A stretch of DNA of 64,000 bases from Patulibacter americanus DSM 16676 (GTDB lineage: Bacteria > Actinomycetota > Thermoleophilia > Solirubrobacterales > Solirubrobacteraceae): assembly GCF_000420025.1 (NCBI RefSeq), contig NZ_ATUD01000001.1:248001-312000 (forward strand), read 5' to 3'. The position numbers were made by a program, and so were the translations under genes. The first letter of the stretch is position 1. The number at the start of each line of letters is the position of its first letter. This document shows, piece by piece, positions 10,946-18,966 of the stretch. The notes beneath the pieces were generated by a model. It was not told the origin of the DNA. It saw nothing but the letters and a program-made list of their open reading frames with translations, and made no database searches.

Positions 10946-11722
10946 TCAGCGTCCCGGGACGTCCGCGACCGCGTCGGCGATCCGGTCGGACTGGTCGGCC
11001 AGCGGACCGCCGCGGCCCACCTCGGCGTAGGACGCCTTCGCCGACGCGTCCGCGCCGCGGGCGCGCACGAAGAACGACGGCGTGCGGTCCACGCCGAGGC
11101 TGGCCCGCAGCGCGTCGGTCTCGGCCGACAGCCGGCGCGACCCCGGGGTCTCCCGGGTGCTCGGCACGGTGCCGCGCAGCTCGGGCGACGGCCCGGCCAG
11201 CTTGCGCAGGAGCGTGTCGTCGATCCAGCGCTCGCGCTCCTCGCCCTGGTTCCAGTAGAGGAGCTCCACCAGCGGCCACATCCGGTCCTGCTCCGCCAGC
11301 GCGTAGGCCGCGTTCCGCCCGGTCAGGTTGTCGGGCTCGAACCCCTTCAGGCCGATCAGGCGCAGCTCGAGGTTCGCCTTGCCCGTGCGGACGAGGTCAC
11401 GCACCACGTCGCCCTGCTCCTTCAGGGCGAAGCGGCGGCAGGCGGAGCACTTCAGGTCGGCGAACACGACGACGGTGGCCGGGGCGTCGGCGCGGCCGAG
11501 CCGGATGCCGTCCTGCTCCACGCCCCGCAGCAGCGCCGTGGTCTCGCGGACGCCCCGCACGCCGTCGACGTACGAGGCGTCGCGCGCGGGGTCGCCCCCG
11601 CCGCCGAACGCGCCGGAGGCGACGAGCGCCCCGACCACGATCACGGCGAGGAAGAAGATCCCGCCGACGAGCTGCCCGCGGCGGCCCGCCCGGACCGCCG
11701 CGTCGAGGTCGTCGCCGCTCAC
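10946..11722 (-). CDS. Membrane-anchored DsbA-like thiol oxidoreductase (CSAC)
   Basis: A 258-residue thioredoxin-fold protein with one N-terminal membrane segment (about 18-40), so the domain faces the outside. FADLKCSACRRF near residue 90 is the CxxC active site and RTPSFFVR near 210 contains the cis-Pro loop. This is the DsbA/BdbD-type architecture that introduces disulfides in secreted proteins. The GTG at 11722 overlaps the VKOR stop by 4 nt, so oxidase and reoxidase are translationally coupled. It is one of three related proteins in this cluster and the most divergent in its active-site dipeptide. Confidence 0.85.
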   Translation of the reverse strand: MSGDDLDAAVRAGRRGQLVGGIFFLAVIVVGALVASGAFGGGGDPARDASYVDGVRGVRETTALLRGVEQDGIRLGRADAPATVVVFADLKCSACRRFALKEQGDVVRDLVRTGKANLELRLIGLKGFEPDNLTGRNAAYALAEQDRMWPLVELLYWNQGEERERWIDDTLLRKLAGPSPELRGTVPSTRETPGSRRLSAETDALRASLGVDRTPSFFVRARGADASAKASYAEVGRGGPLADQSDRIADAVADVPGR

Positions 11723-12201
11723 TCGGCCGTGGCGCCGCGCGGGCCGTCGGCCGCGAGGGCCGAGGTGCCCGGCCCGGGCCCCTCGGGCCCGGGGCCGAGC
11801 ACGAACCGCACCGTGCTGATGATCGCGAGCAGCGTCATCATCACCGCGCTCGTCGTGCAGAACGGGCAGAACGCCTCGAGCGTCACGTACGCGCGGTACA
11901 TGAGGAACATCGAGAAGAGGAACCCGACGCCCGTGCCCACCACGAGCAGCAGGCGCACGATCTCGTTGCGCTGGGGCGCCAGCAGGAGCAGCCCCAGGAA
12001 GGCGACGTAGCCCAGGATGCCGAGGACCGAGACGGGAATGCCGAAGAGCTCGGACCACTCCGACTGCTGCACCGTGGTGCACCCCGAGCTGACCCCGCAG
12101 ACGCCGTCGTGGGCGTACTTGGAGTACGTCAGGTAGCCCGCCGACGCCAGCCCGATGAGGGCCAGGACGACGGAGACGATGCGCAGTCGCTGGTCGCGCA
12201 T
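11719..12201 (-). CDS. Vitamin K epoxide reductase (VKOR) family protein
   Basis: A 160-residue membrane protein with about four hydrophobic segments. CPFC near residue 112 is the quinone-side active site and CGVSSGCTTV near 35-42 holds the loop cysteines that shuttle electrons. In actinobacteria VKOR reoxidises DsbA-like enzymes using quinone (established knowledge). It lies between two dsbA-like genes: its ATG overlaps the stop of the upstream one by 1 nt (TGATG) and its stop overlaps the downstream start by 4 nt. The C-terminal 25 residues are a Gly/Pro-rich tail. Confidence 0.92.
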   Translation of the reverse strand: MRDQRLRIVSVVLALIGLASAGYLTYSKYAHDGVCGVSSGCTTVQQSEWSELFGIPVSVLGILGYVAFLGLLLLAPQRNEIVRLLLVVGTGVGFLFSMFLMYRAYVTLEAFCPFCTTSAVMMTLLAIISTVRFVLGPGPEGPGPGTSALAADGPRGATAE

Positions 12202-13025
12202 CAGCGGGTGGCGGGAGCCTTGGCCTTCTTCGCCGCGGCGTCGACCGCCGCGGCCATGCCGCCGGCCGGGTCCTCCACCGGCGTGTACTCGCGGGTGCCG
12301 CGCGGCTGCACGAAGAAGGCGGGGGTGCCCTGAACGTTGAGGCTCGCGGCGAGCTTGTCGGCGTCGGCCGCGAGCTGACGGCTCTGCGGCGTCTCACGCG
12401 TGTTCAGCGCCTCGGCGCCGACGCCCGGGGCGCCCGTGGCGAGCTCCTTCAGGCGCTTGTCCGTCGCCCAGGTGTCGTTCTCGAGGCCCTGGTTGTAGTA
12501 GACGGTGCTCACGAACGGCCAGAACTTGTCCGACGCGACGAGGTTGTGGGCGGCGATGCGGGCCTTCGCGCCGTCCTCGGTGCCCATGTTCGGGTCGATG
12601 ATGTTGATGAGCCGGAGCTGCAGGTTCGCCTTCTTCGTGCGGACGAGCTCGTCGACGTTCTTCTTCTGCTGCGTGACCTCGTACTGCTGGCACGCCGGGC
12701 ACTTGAGGTCGGCGAACTCGATGATCGTCACCGGGGCGTTCGGGTCGCCGAGGATCGTGCCGTCCTGCGGCAGGCCGGCGACGAGGTCCTTCGTCTCCTG
12801 GATGCCGCTGAGCTCGACGCCGTTGACCTTCGTCTTCTCCGCGCCGCCCGTCGTGTCCTTGAAGGCGCCGGTGGCGAGGACGATCGCGATGATGACCACG
12901 ACGACCGCCGCGGCACCGCCGAGGAGCTTCAGGCGTTTGCTGCGCTCGGCCGCTGCACGCTCGGCCGCCTCACGCTCGAGACGGGCCTTCTGGGCCGCGT
13001 CCTTCTTCTTGTTCGCTCCGGACAT
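12201..13025 (-). CDS. Membrane-anchored DsbA-like thiol oxidoreductase (CPAC)
   Basis: About 274 residues from the ATG at 13025 (MSGANKKK); an in-frame ATG at 13034 adds three residues and no clear Shine-Dalgarno separates them. A basic, coiled N-terminal stretch (about 5-32) is followed by one membrane segment (about 37-57). FADLKCPACQQYE holds the CxxC and QGTPAFFVQ the cis-Pro loop. It is the first gene of the dsb-VKOR-dsb operon. Over most of its length it resembles the product of 13226-14038, including the NIIDPxMGT block, so a duplication is likely. Confidence 0.88.
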   Translation of the reverse strand: MSGANKKKDAAQKARLEREAAERAAAERSKRLKLLGGAAAVVVVIIAIVLATGAFKDTTGGAEKTKVNGVELSGIQETKDLVAGLPQDGTILGDPNAPVTIIEFADLKCPACQQYEVTQQKKNVDELVRTKKANLQLRLINIIDPNMGTEDGAKARIAAHNLVASDKFWPFVSTVYYNQGLENDTWATDKRLKELATGAPGVGAEALNTRETPQSRQLAADADKLAASLNVQGTPAFFVQPRGTREYTPVEDPAGGMAAAVDAAAKKAKAPATR

Positions 13026-13089
13026 GCCGAGCATTGTGGCGCATACGGGACCGTCGGCACTGAACGTGCCCTAAACCCCGCATCAACAG

Positions 13090-13105
13090 GCGGACCGCGG
13101 TCCGC
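13090..13105. other. 16-bp perfect palindrome between two dsb genes
   Basis: GCGGACCGCGGTCCGC lies in the gap 13026-13225, which holds no gene. It could be a weak terminator for the gene at 13226 or part of the promoter region of the dsb-VKOR operon. Confidence 0.3.
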
Positions 13106-13225
13106 TCTCGGTCGTCGTGGGCGCGTGCGCCGTCCACCCGCGACCGCGCGGATCAGCCGTCCCCACCGGGCGATCATCCGCCCCCACGGGGCTCGCGTCC
13201 GGCGCCCCGGCCCGCATCTCTCCGG

Positions 13226-14038
13226 CTACGGCCGACGCTTCCCGGCCTCGTCGACCGCAGCCGCCACGGTGTCCGCGTCCAAGTCGGGGACCGGCGTGTA
13301 CGCGCGTGTTCCCCGCCGGCGGACGAACACCGCCGGCGTGCCCGTGGGGCGCAGCGCGGCCATCAGCTCGTCCGCCCGCGCCGCGGCCGCCCGGCTCGTT
13401 GCGGTCTCCCGCACGTTCAGGCGGCCCGGCCCGACCCCTGGGGCGGCCGCGGCGATCGCGCGGAGCATGTCGGGCGTCGCCCACTCGTCGGACTCGGCGC
13501 CCTGCCGGAAGTACGCCGCGTGCACGAACGACCAGAACCCGCCTTGCGACGTGAGGTTCAGCGCGGCCCGGCGCGCCGCCGCGCCGTCCGTCGTCCCCAT
13601 CCCGGGATCGATGATGTTCACGAGCTGCATGTCGAGGTTCGCCTTGCCCGTACGGACGAGGCGATCGACGATCTCGAGCTGCGCCCCGAGCTCGTGCTGC
13701 TTGCAGAACGGGCACTTCAGGTCGGCGAGCTCGACGATCGTCACAGGGGCGTCGGGGTCGCCCAGGACCGTCCCGCGCTGTTCCAGGCCGCGCACGAACG
13801 CGCGGGTCTCGGCGAGGCCGACCACGGTCACCCCGCCGTTCTGCTGCCGTGACGCGTCGTCGGCGGGGTCGTCCTTGAACGCCCCGAACGCCACGGCGAC
13901 GGCTACCACCACGACGACCAGGACCGCCGCGCCGCCGAGGAGCCGGAGCCGCCGGCGGCGGTCCCGCCCGGCGCGCTCCTCCCCTTCGTGTGCGTGGCGG
14001 GCGGCGGTGACCTGGTGCTTCCGGGGACTCTGGGACAT
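13226..14038 (-). CDS. Membrane-anchored DsbA-like thiol oxidoreductase (CPFC)
   Basis: A 270-residue relative of the protein at 12201-13025, with the same plan: basic N-terminus, one membrane segment (about 34-52), LADLKCPFCKQHE active site, NIIDPGMGTTDG block and TGTPAVFVR cis-Pro loop. The ATG at 14038 is preceded by a purine-rich GGGAGAGGA stretch. It sits 200 nt upstream of the dsb-VKOR-dsb operon in the same direction and may be transcribed separately. Its CPFC dipeptide equals that of the VKOR active site, but the sequence around it is DsbA-like. Confidence 0.85.
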   Translation of the reverse strand: MSQSPRKHQVTAARHAHEGEERAGRDRRRRLRLLGGAAVLVVVVVAVAVAFGAFKDDPADDASRQQNGGVTVVGLAETRAFVRGLEQRGTVLGDPDAPVTIVELADLKCPFCKQHELGAQLEIVDRLVRTGKANLDMQLVNIIDPGMGTTDGAAARRAALNLTSQGGFWSFVHAAYFRQGAESDEWATPDMLRAIAAAAPGVGPGRLNVRETATSRAAAARADELMAALRPTGTPAVFVRRRGTRAYTPVPDLDADTVAAAVDEAGKRRP

Positions 14039-14147
14039 GCCCGCGATCCTCTCCCGGGGTCTGCCGCCGCTGCGAAAGACGGCGTAAGCTCGCGGTAACG
14101 CCGCCAGCCCGCGTGACGCGCTCCGGGAAACGCCCGCCGCCGGGCCG

Positions 14148-14852
14148 TCAGCCCGCCCGGCGACGCGAGGCCAGCGCGATGCCCAGCCCGGCCAGCCCGG
14201 CCAGCAGGCCACCGGCGCCGAGGACGATCGCGGCCGTGTCGTTGCCGCCGGCCTCCTGTGTGTCCTCGTCCTCAGCCGCGTCCGCGTCGGCGCCCGCCGG
14301 GGCGGCGGCGTCGTGCGAGCCGGCGTGGTCGTGGTCGTCGGCCTCCTCGAGCGTGAGCGCCGGGGCGGGAGCCTCGGAGTCCTCCGCGCCGATCCAGCGC
14401 ACGACCTCTCCGCCCTCGTACGTCTGCAGCGCCTTGAAGGCGACCTTGGAGCCCTCGGCGCCGTCGGGGACGCGGATCGAGACCGGGAACTGGAGGAACT
14501 GCCCGGGGGCGATGACGCCCTCGCGGCCCTTGCCGGTGAAGGTGATCGTGTCGATCTCCTCCTTCACGGGCTCGCCCTGCACGGAGAACGGCTTGGCCGG
14601 CGCGCGGGTGGTGATCTTCGCCGTCCAGTTCGGGACGGGCTGGTACGCGGCGTACGAGACGCCGGGCGGCACCTGCACCTCGACCTTCGTGGTGCCGCGG
14701 TCGTCCTTCTCGTTCGGCACGCGCACGTTCACGACGGCGTAGGTGCCGGCCGCGGCCTCGGGGGGCTGCACGGTGACGTGGGCGTCGGCGGCCGCCGGAA
14801 GGGCGACGGCGAGGGTGGTCGCCAGGGCGGCGACGGTGGTGGTCCTGCGCAT
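14148..14852 (-). CDS. YcnI-like copper-associated membrane-anchored protein
   Basis: A 234-residue exported protein: signal peptide 1-24 ending ADA, a YcnI (DUF1775) domain of about 130 residues, an acidic/His linker (DDHDHAGSHD), then a C-terminal membrane segment (about 205-227) with an arginine tail. The mature protein would begin with His (HVTVQPPEA), the N-terminal copper ligand of YcnI in Bacillus (family knowledge). ATG 14852 has CAGGAG 9 nt upstream. It closes the block of copper genes, next to CopC-CopD, supporting a role in extracytoplasmic copper binding or delivery. Confidence 0.85.
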   Translation of the reverse strand: MRRTTTVAALATTLAVALPAAADAHVTVQPPEAAAGTYAVVNVRVPNEKDDRGTTKVEVQVPPGVSYAAYQPVPNWTAKITTRAPAKPFSVQGEPVKEEIDTITFTGKGREGVIAPGQFLQFPVSIRVPDGAEGSKVAFKALQTYEGGEVVRWIGAEDSEAPAPALTLEEADDHDHAGSHDAAAPAGADADAAEDEDTQEAGGNDTAAIVLGAGGLLAGLAGLGIALASRRRAG

Positions 14853-15168
14853 GGTGGGGTGCTCCTGCTGGATGGTCTTCGGGTCGGTGGTGGGACCCCG
14901 GGCGGCGACGGGCCGCGGCGGGGAGGCAGGAGCGCGGTGGCGGGCGGGACGCGACGCCGGCGCCGATCAGCCGGCCGCCGCGAGGCGGGACGACGTGGCC
15001 GGCGCAACGCGCGCCGAGCCGGGAGCGCGGACGACGCCGCGCGCGGGGAGCCCGTCGCGCGCGCAACCGGGCGAGCGTGCGCTCGCCCGGGTAGCGGCCC
15101 AGGAGGAGGGTCGCGAGCAGCAGGAGGGCCGGGGCGAGCCCCAGCAACACGTGGGCGACGTCGATCAC
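14853..15168 (-). CDS. Small membrane protein of the copper cluster, 3' end unresolved
   Basis: A GTG at 15168 overlaps the CopC-CopD stop by 4 nt and opens a frame encoding one hydrophobic segment (HVLLGLAPALLLLATLLLG) followed by RYPGERTLARLRARR, a basic stretch and PPRGGRLIGAG. The membrane-plus-(R/W)xPGE pattern is shared with the gene at 17684-18010. The frame has no stop until 14272, deep inside ycnI, which is unlikely to be real; either the gene overlaps ycnI or a frameshift hides its end. I give the part outside ycnI. Function unknown; the coupling to copCD suggests a role in the same process. Confidence 0.5.
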
Positions 15169-16910
15169 CGCACGCGCACCGGGAGCTTCGCCTCGACCTG
15201 GTTGAACGCCGAGGTGCGCAGGGTGACCTCGACGGTCCAGCCGCCCGCGGTGCCGAGGGGGACGGACGCGGCCGTCCAGTGCCCGGGGCCCGAGATCACG
15301 AAGGGCACGTCGACGGGGACGTCGCTGCCCCCGGCGCGCCCCGGCGGCACGGCCCGCACCTTCAGGTCCTCGGCCGAGCGCAGGGGCTGGCCGTCCGGGC
15401 CGATGGCGTAGAGGTGCATCGCGTTCGGCCCGCGCCGGGCGGGGCCGACGGTGAGCTGCAGCTGGATCCGGCCGACGTCCCGCGTGACGGAGACGGGGCC
15501 GTTCGACAGGGACTTCGGCGGCGCGTACCCCGCGAGCGCACCGGTGGCGACCAGGACGGCCAGCAGGAGGGCCAGCTCGGAGCGCAGCGCCAGTCGCACG
15601 TGCCGGCCGGTGGCGGCCGGGGGCGCGTCCGGCTCCTCCCCCGCCGCCAACCGCTTCAGCCGCGGCAGCAACAGCTCGCGCTGGATCACGGCGATGCCGA
15701 TGATCACCACGAGCAGCACGACCTTCACGAGGATCGCCCGCCCGTAGGCGGTGTCCGTCAGGTCGTAGAGCGTGGTCAGGTGCAGGAGTGCGAGGCCCGT
15801 CCCCGCGACCGTCAGGGCGGCGACGGACACCAGGGCGATCGGCGAGAAGCGCAGGAGGACGGCGGACAACAGCGCCATGCGCGGGCGTCCCGGCGGCAGG
15901 GCACGCGTGGCGCGCGGCAGCACCAGGACGAGGCCGAGCAGCCCGCCGACCCAGGCCCCCATCGCCGCCACGTGGATCGTCTGGATGGGGACGAGCGCCC
16001 ACGCCGGCGACGACGACGCCGCGTGCCCGCCGACGGCCGGCGCGAGCACGAGCAGGACGAGGAGCGCGAGCGCGACGACCGGCAGCGGCGCGCGCAGGCG
16101 GTCCGTGGCGCGGGCGAGCCGGCCCGCGAGCCCGGCGAGGGCGAGCAGGGCCACCAGCGAGATGGCGAACCACGCGCCGGTGCGCGTGCCGAGGACGTCG
16201 CCGATCGGGCCCGGGCGCAGCGCGTCGCCGATCCCCGTGCCCCCGGCGTTCGCGGTCTGCAGCACCAGCGCGGCGGCCGCGCCGACGGCACCGAGCAGGG
16301 CCACGGCACGCAGCACACGGGTGGTCCCGCGGGAGAACGCGTCGTCGGCCGGCGCGTCGACGGCGCCGCGCCGGCGCAGGGGCGCCCAGACGGCGAAGAG
16401 CAGCGTCAGCACGCCGACCGCACCGCCGATGCCGACGTACCGCACGGCGCGGGCGCCGGACAGCGCGGTGCCGATCCCGGCGGGCGCGGCCTGCGCCTCG
16501 GTCAGCTCGCGGACGTCGGGCGGGGCGGCGGTGACGTCGCGGCCGACGACGAAGGTGACGCCGCCCGCGACGGGATGCCCGTCGGCCGAGACCACGCGGT
16601 AGGTGGCGGCGAACGCGCCCTTCGGGGTGCCGGGCCGCAGGCCGACGGCCAGCGCGTCGCGACGGCCGTCCGGCCGCGTGACCTCGCCGTCGTCCACGCG
16701 CCGCCCGCGCTCGTCGACGACGCGCAGCGCCCCGAACGAGCCCTCGACGCTCTCGGAGAACCGGAACACGACGCGCTCCGGCGCCGCGTCGAGCACCGCG
16801 CCGTTCTGGGGCGCGGCGGCCTTCAGCGACGCGTGCGCCCCCGCGGCCGCGGGGACGAGCGCCGCCAGGCCCAGGAGCAGGGCCAGCAGCGTGAGGAGCC
16901 GGCGCCTCAC
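15165..16910 (-). CDS. CopC-CopD fusion, copper resistance/uptake membrane protein
   Basis: A 581-residue fusion. Residues 1-24 are a signal peptide; mature CopC starts with HASLKAAAP, and SADGHPVAG near residue 110 supplies the second His, as in Cu(II)-binding CopC. From about 150 to 460 there are about eight hydrophobic segments of the CopD domain, with conserved histidines in VGGHAA, QTIHVAAMGAW and LALLHLTT. The C-terminal ~110 residues form an extracytoplasmic beta domain. The GTG at 16910 overlaps the upstream stop by 4 nt; GTG 16913 is also possible. The same architecture as YcnJ, which imports copper in Bacillus; import here is inference. Confidence 0.88.
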   Translation of the reverse strand: MRRRLLTLLALLLGLAALVPAAAGAHASLKAAAPQNGAVLDAAPERVVFRFSESVEGSFGALRVVDERGRRVDDGEVTRPDGRRDALAVGLRPGTPKGAFAATYRVVSADGHPVAGGVTFVVGRDVTAAPPDVRELTEAQAAPAGIGTALSGARAVRYVGIGGAVGVLTLLFAVWAPLRRRGAVDAPADDAFSRGTTRVLRAVALLGAVGAAAALVLQTANAGGTGIGDALRPGPIGDVLGTRTGAWFAISLVALLALAGLAGRLARATDRLRAPLPVVALALLVLLVLAPAVGGHAASSSPAWALVPIQTIHVAAMGAWVGGLLGLVLVLPRATRALPPGRPRMALLSAVLLRFSPIALVSVAALTVAGTGLALLHLTTLYDLTDTAYGRAILVKVVLLVVIIGIAVIQRELLLPRLKRLAAGEEPDAPPAATGRHVRLALRSELALLLAVLVATGALAGYAPPKSLSNGPVSVTRDVGRIQLQLTVGPARRGPNAMHLYAIGPDGQPLRSAEDLKVRAVPPGRAGGSDVPVDVPFVISGPGHWTAASVPLGTAGGWTVEVTLRTSAFNQVEAKLPVRVR

Positions 16911-17593
16911 CACACGTCCTCGCCCGCGACCCGCGGGCCCCGGCGTCGGCGCACGAGCAGCACCACGGCGCCCGCGAGCAGCACGACGGCGCCGAGGCCG
17001 ATCCCGGCGGCGAGCGGGAACCCGGCCTCCTGGGGGGTCCAGAACAGCGTGCCCTCGATCGTGGCGGCCTTGCCGCCGACGCGGATCGGCACCTGCCAGT
17101 CGACGACCTTCTGCCGCTTCGAGGCGTCCCGCACCTGCGGCGCCGGCTTGCCCGTCTCGCCCATCCAATGGATGCGGTGGTCGTGGAAGTCGACGCGCGA
17201 GGAACGGTCGATCGTGCGCCACTCCGGCGGCGAGTCGGGGCCCGAGGCCGTCGCGGTCGCGGGCGCCGGCGTCGTCCCCTTCGGGTCGCGGTTGGTGAAC
17301 GTCGCCTGGCTCTTCAGGTTCTCCCGCACCGTGCCGTCGGCGAGCACCTGCAGGTAGGGCTCGTTGCGGTAGCCCGGGATCTCGAGGGCCTTCCCCGTGC
17401 GGTTGACGATCGCCAGCTCGTCGCCGCGGGCGAGGATCGAGACCTCGAGACCGGGCACCTGCGGGACGACGCCGCGCAGGACCGAGTCGTAGTTCGGGTC
17501 GGCCTGGTGGGCCGACACGGGGGCGGCGGCCAGAAGGCACGCGGTGATCGCCGTCAGCAGGACGACGAGTCGGCGGGGGATGGAGCGGTGCAC
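16907..17593 (-). CDS. Secreted, membrane-anchored protein preceding CopC-CopD
   Basis: A 228-residue protein with a signal peptide ending VSAHQ, an extracytoplasmic domain of about 165 residues and a C-terminal membrane segment (about 193-215) with a basic tail. Notable segments are YRNEPYLQV, DFHDHRIHWMG and KVVDWQVPI. The histidine-rich patch and a mature N-terminus starting with His are suggestive of metal binding. Such genes often sit beside copC-copD in actinobacteria, from memory. The GTG at 17593 has GAAGGA 7 nt upstream, and the stop overlaps the copCD start, so this is the first gene of a copper operon. No CsoR box is seen upstream. Confidence 0.7.
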   Translation of the reverse strand: MHRSIPRRLVVLLTAITACLLAAAPVSAHQADPNYDSVLRGVVPQVPGLEVSILARGDELAIVNRTGKALEIPGYRNEPYLQVLADGTVRENLKSQATFTNRDPKGTTPAPATATASGPDSPPEWRTIDRSSRVDFHDHRIHWMGETGKPAPQVRDASKRQKVVDWQVPIRVGGKAATIEGTLFWTPQEAGFPLAAGIGLGAVVLLAGAVVLLVRRRRGPRVAGEDVW

Positions 17594-17683
17594 GGCGGGT
17601 CCTTCGGATCACGCGGTCGGGAGCGGCACGCCGCGACGGCGCGCCACGCGGCGACGACGCGGACCGGGGCCGGCGACGTCGCT

Positions 17684-18010
17684 CTAGGCGGTGGAGGGCA
17701 CCGTCCACACGGGGGGACCGCGATCGGCGCGAGGACCGGAACCGGCGCGCCCGACGACGCGGGCGACGCGGGGGCCGCGCAGCCGCACGACGGGCGGACG
17801 ACCCGTGAGCCGCCGAACCCGGCGACGCATGGCGCGGACGAGGCGCTCCTCGCCGGGCATCCACCCCAGGGCGACGAGCGCGAGGAGGCCGAGGGCAGGC
17901 GCGAGCTCGAGGGCCACGCCACGGTCCAGGACCACCAGCAGCGCGAGGAGCCCGAGCGCGGCGACCAGGATCGCGACGCGGCGTCGCGTGGTGTGGCGTG
18001 GGCCCCGCAC
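17684..18010 (-). CDS. Small membrane protein with WMPGEE motif
   Basis: A 108-residue protein beginning at the GTG at 18010. One or two hydrophobic segments (about 12-50) lead into GWMPGEERLVRAMRRRVRRL and an Arg/Pro-rich tail. It resembles the small protein at the other end of the copper operon (RYPGERTLARLRARR), so both may belong to one family. It lies upstream of that operon in the same direction and is divergent from the hydrolase at 18067. Function unknown. Confidence 0.55.
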   Translation of the reverse strand: MRGPRHTTRRRVAILVAALGLLALLVVLDRGVALELAPALGLLALVALGWMPGEERLVRAMRRRVRRLTGRPPVVRLRGPRVARVVGRAGSGPRADRGPPVWTVPSTA

Positions 18011-18066
18011 CGCATGGACGGTACCGACCGTCTCGCCCCCTCGTCCGTCGGGGTATCGTCCCTCCC

Positions 18067-18888
18067 ATGACGACGGGCTACGCGACGCGCACGCCCCGGG
18101 CCCGGCGCCGGGGTGCCGCCTGGGGGGCGGCCGGCCTCGTCGTGCTCGCGGCCGGCGGCGCGCTCGTCGGCACCGCCGGTGGCGCCGACGCACGCGATCC
18201 GCAGCTGCGGGCGTGGAGCATCGAGTCGCGCGCCCCGGCCCTCCCGATCCCGGACGACGCCTCTCCGCTCGTGGCGGCGGCCCCGGAGGACGACGCGGGC
18301 GACGCGGGACGCACCGACGACGCCGTGCAGCCGACCCCCGCGCCCGCTGCACCCACCCCGGAGACGTTGCCTTCGGGCGCCCCCACGGACGAGCAGGTCG
18401 AGGCCGAGCTGCGCCGCGCCCTGCGGTCGTCGGGCGAGAAGAGCGGCGACGCGCGCTCGCTCGTCTCCGCCGCCACGGTGACTGCCGACGGCATGGCGAC
18501 GATCCCGCCGGACGCGCCGGCGAAGGTCGCCGAGATCATCCGCGCCGGCAACCAGGTCGCCCGCAAGCCCTACGTCTACGGTGGCGGCCACGGCCGGCTG
18601 GCCGGCGAGATCTGGAACGACTCGGCCTACGACTGCTCGGGCTCCATCTCGTTCACCCTCGCCGCGGCGGGCATGATCGACAGCCCGATGACCTCGGGCA
18701 CGCTCGCCAGCTGGGGCAAGCGGGGCCCGGGCGAGTGGGTGACGATCTACGCCAACGACGGCCACACGTTCATGTACGTCGCGGGCCTGCGGTTCGACAC
18801 GAGCGGCCGGGCGCAGACGGGCTCCCGCTGGCAGACCGCGCCGCGCAGCACGGCGGGCTTCACCGTCGTGCACCCGCCGGGCCTGTAG
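18067..18888 (+). CDS. Secreted NlpC/P60-like cysteine hydrolase, paralogue 2
   Basis: A 273-residue exported protein starting at ATG 18067. A basic N-terminus and hydrophobic segment (about 17-38) form a signal or anchor. A disordered Asp/Ala/Pro linker follows to about 150, then the catalytic domain: RKPYVYGGGHGRL, AYDCSGSISF with the presumed Cys nucleophile, and NDGHTFMYVAGLRFDTS with the presumed His. The spacing matches the protein at 1646-2443, while the linkers are unrelated. A role in cleaving peptidoglycan stem peptides is inferred. Confidence 0.72.
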   Translation: MTTGYATRTPRARRRGAAWGAAGLVVLAAGGALVGTAGGADARDPQLRAWSIESRAPALPIPDDASPLVAAAPEDDAGDAGRTDDAVQPTPAPAAPTPETLPSGAPTDEQVEAELRRALRSSGEKSGDARSLVSAATVTADGMATIPPDAPAKVAEIIRAGNQVARKPYVYGGGHGRLAGEIWNDSAYDCSGSISFTLAAAGMIDSPMTSGTLASWGKRGPGEWVTIYANDGHTFMYVAGLRFDTSGRAQTGSRWQTAPRSTAGFTVVHPPGL

Positions 18889-18966
18889 CCGACCGCCTGG
18901 CCCGGAGTCACGCCGCCCGGCCGGCAGGCCACCTGGGCCCAGAGCCCGGTCGCCTCGTCCGGCCGC

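Noticed and set aside
14272-15168. Taking the small copper-cluster frame to its first stop at 14272
   Set aside because: That would overlap most of ycnI on the same strand in another frame; beyond about 14870 the sequence is only an out-of-frame reading of ycnI.
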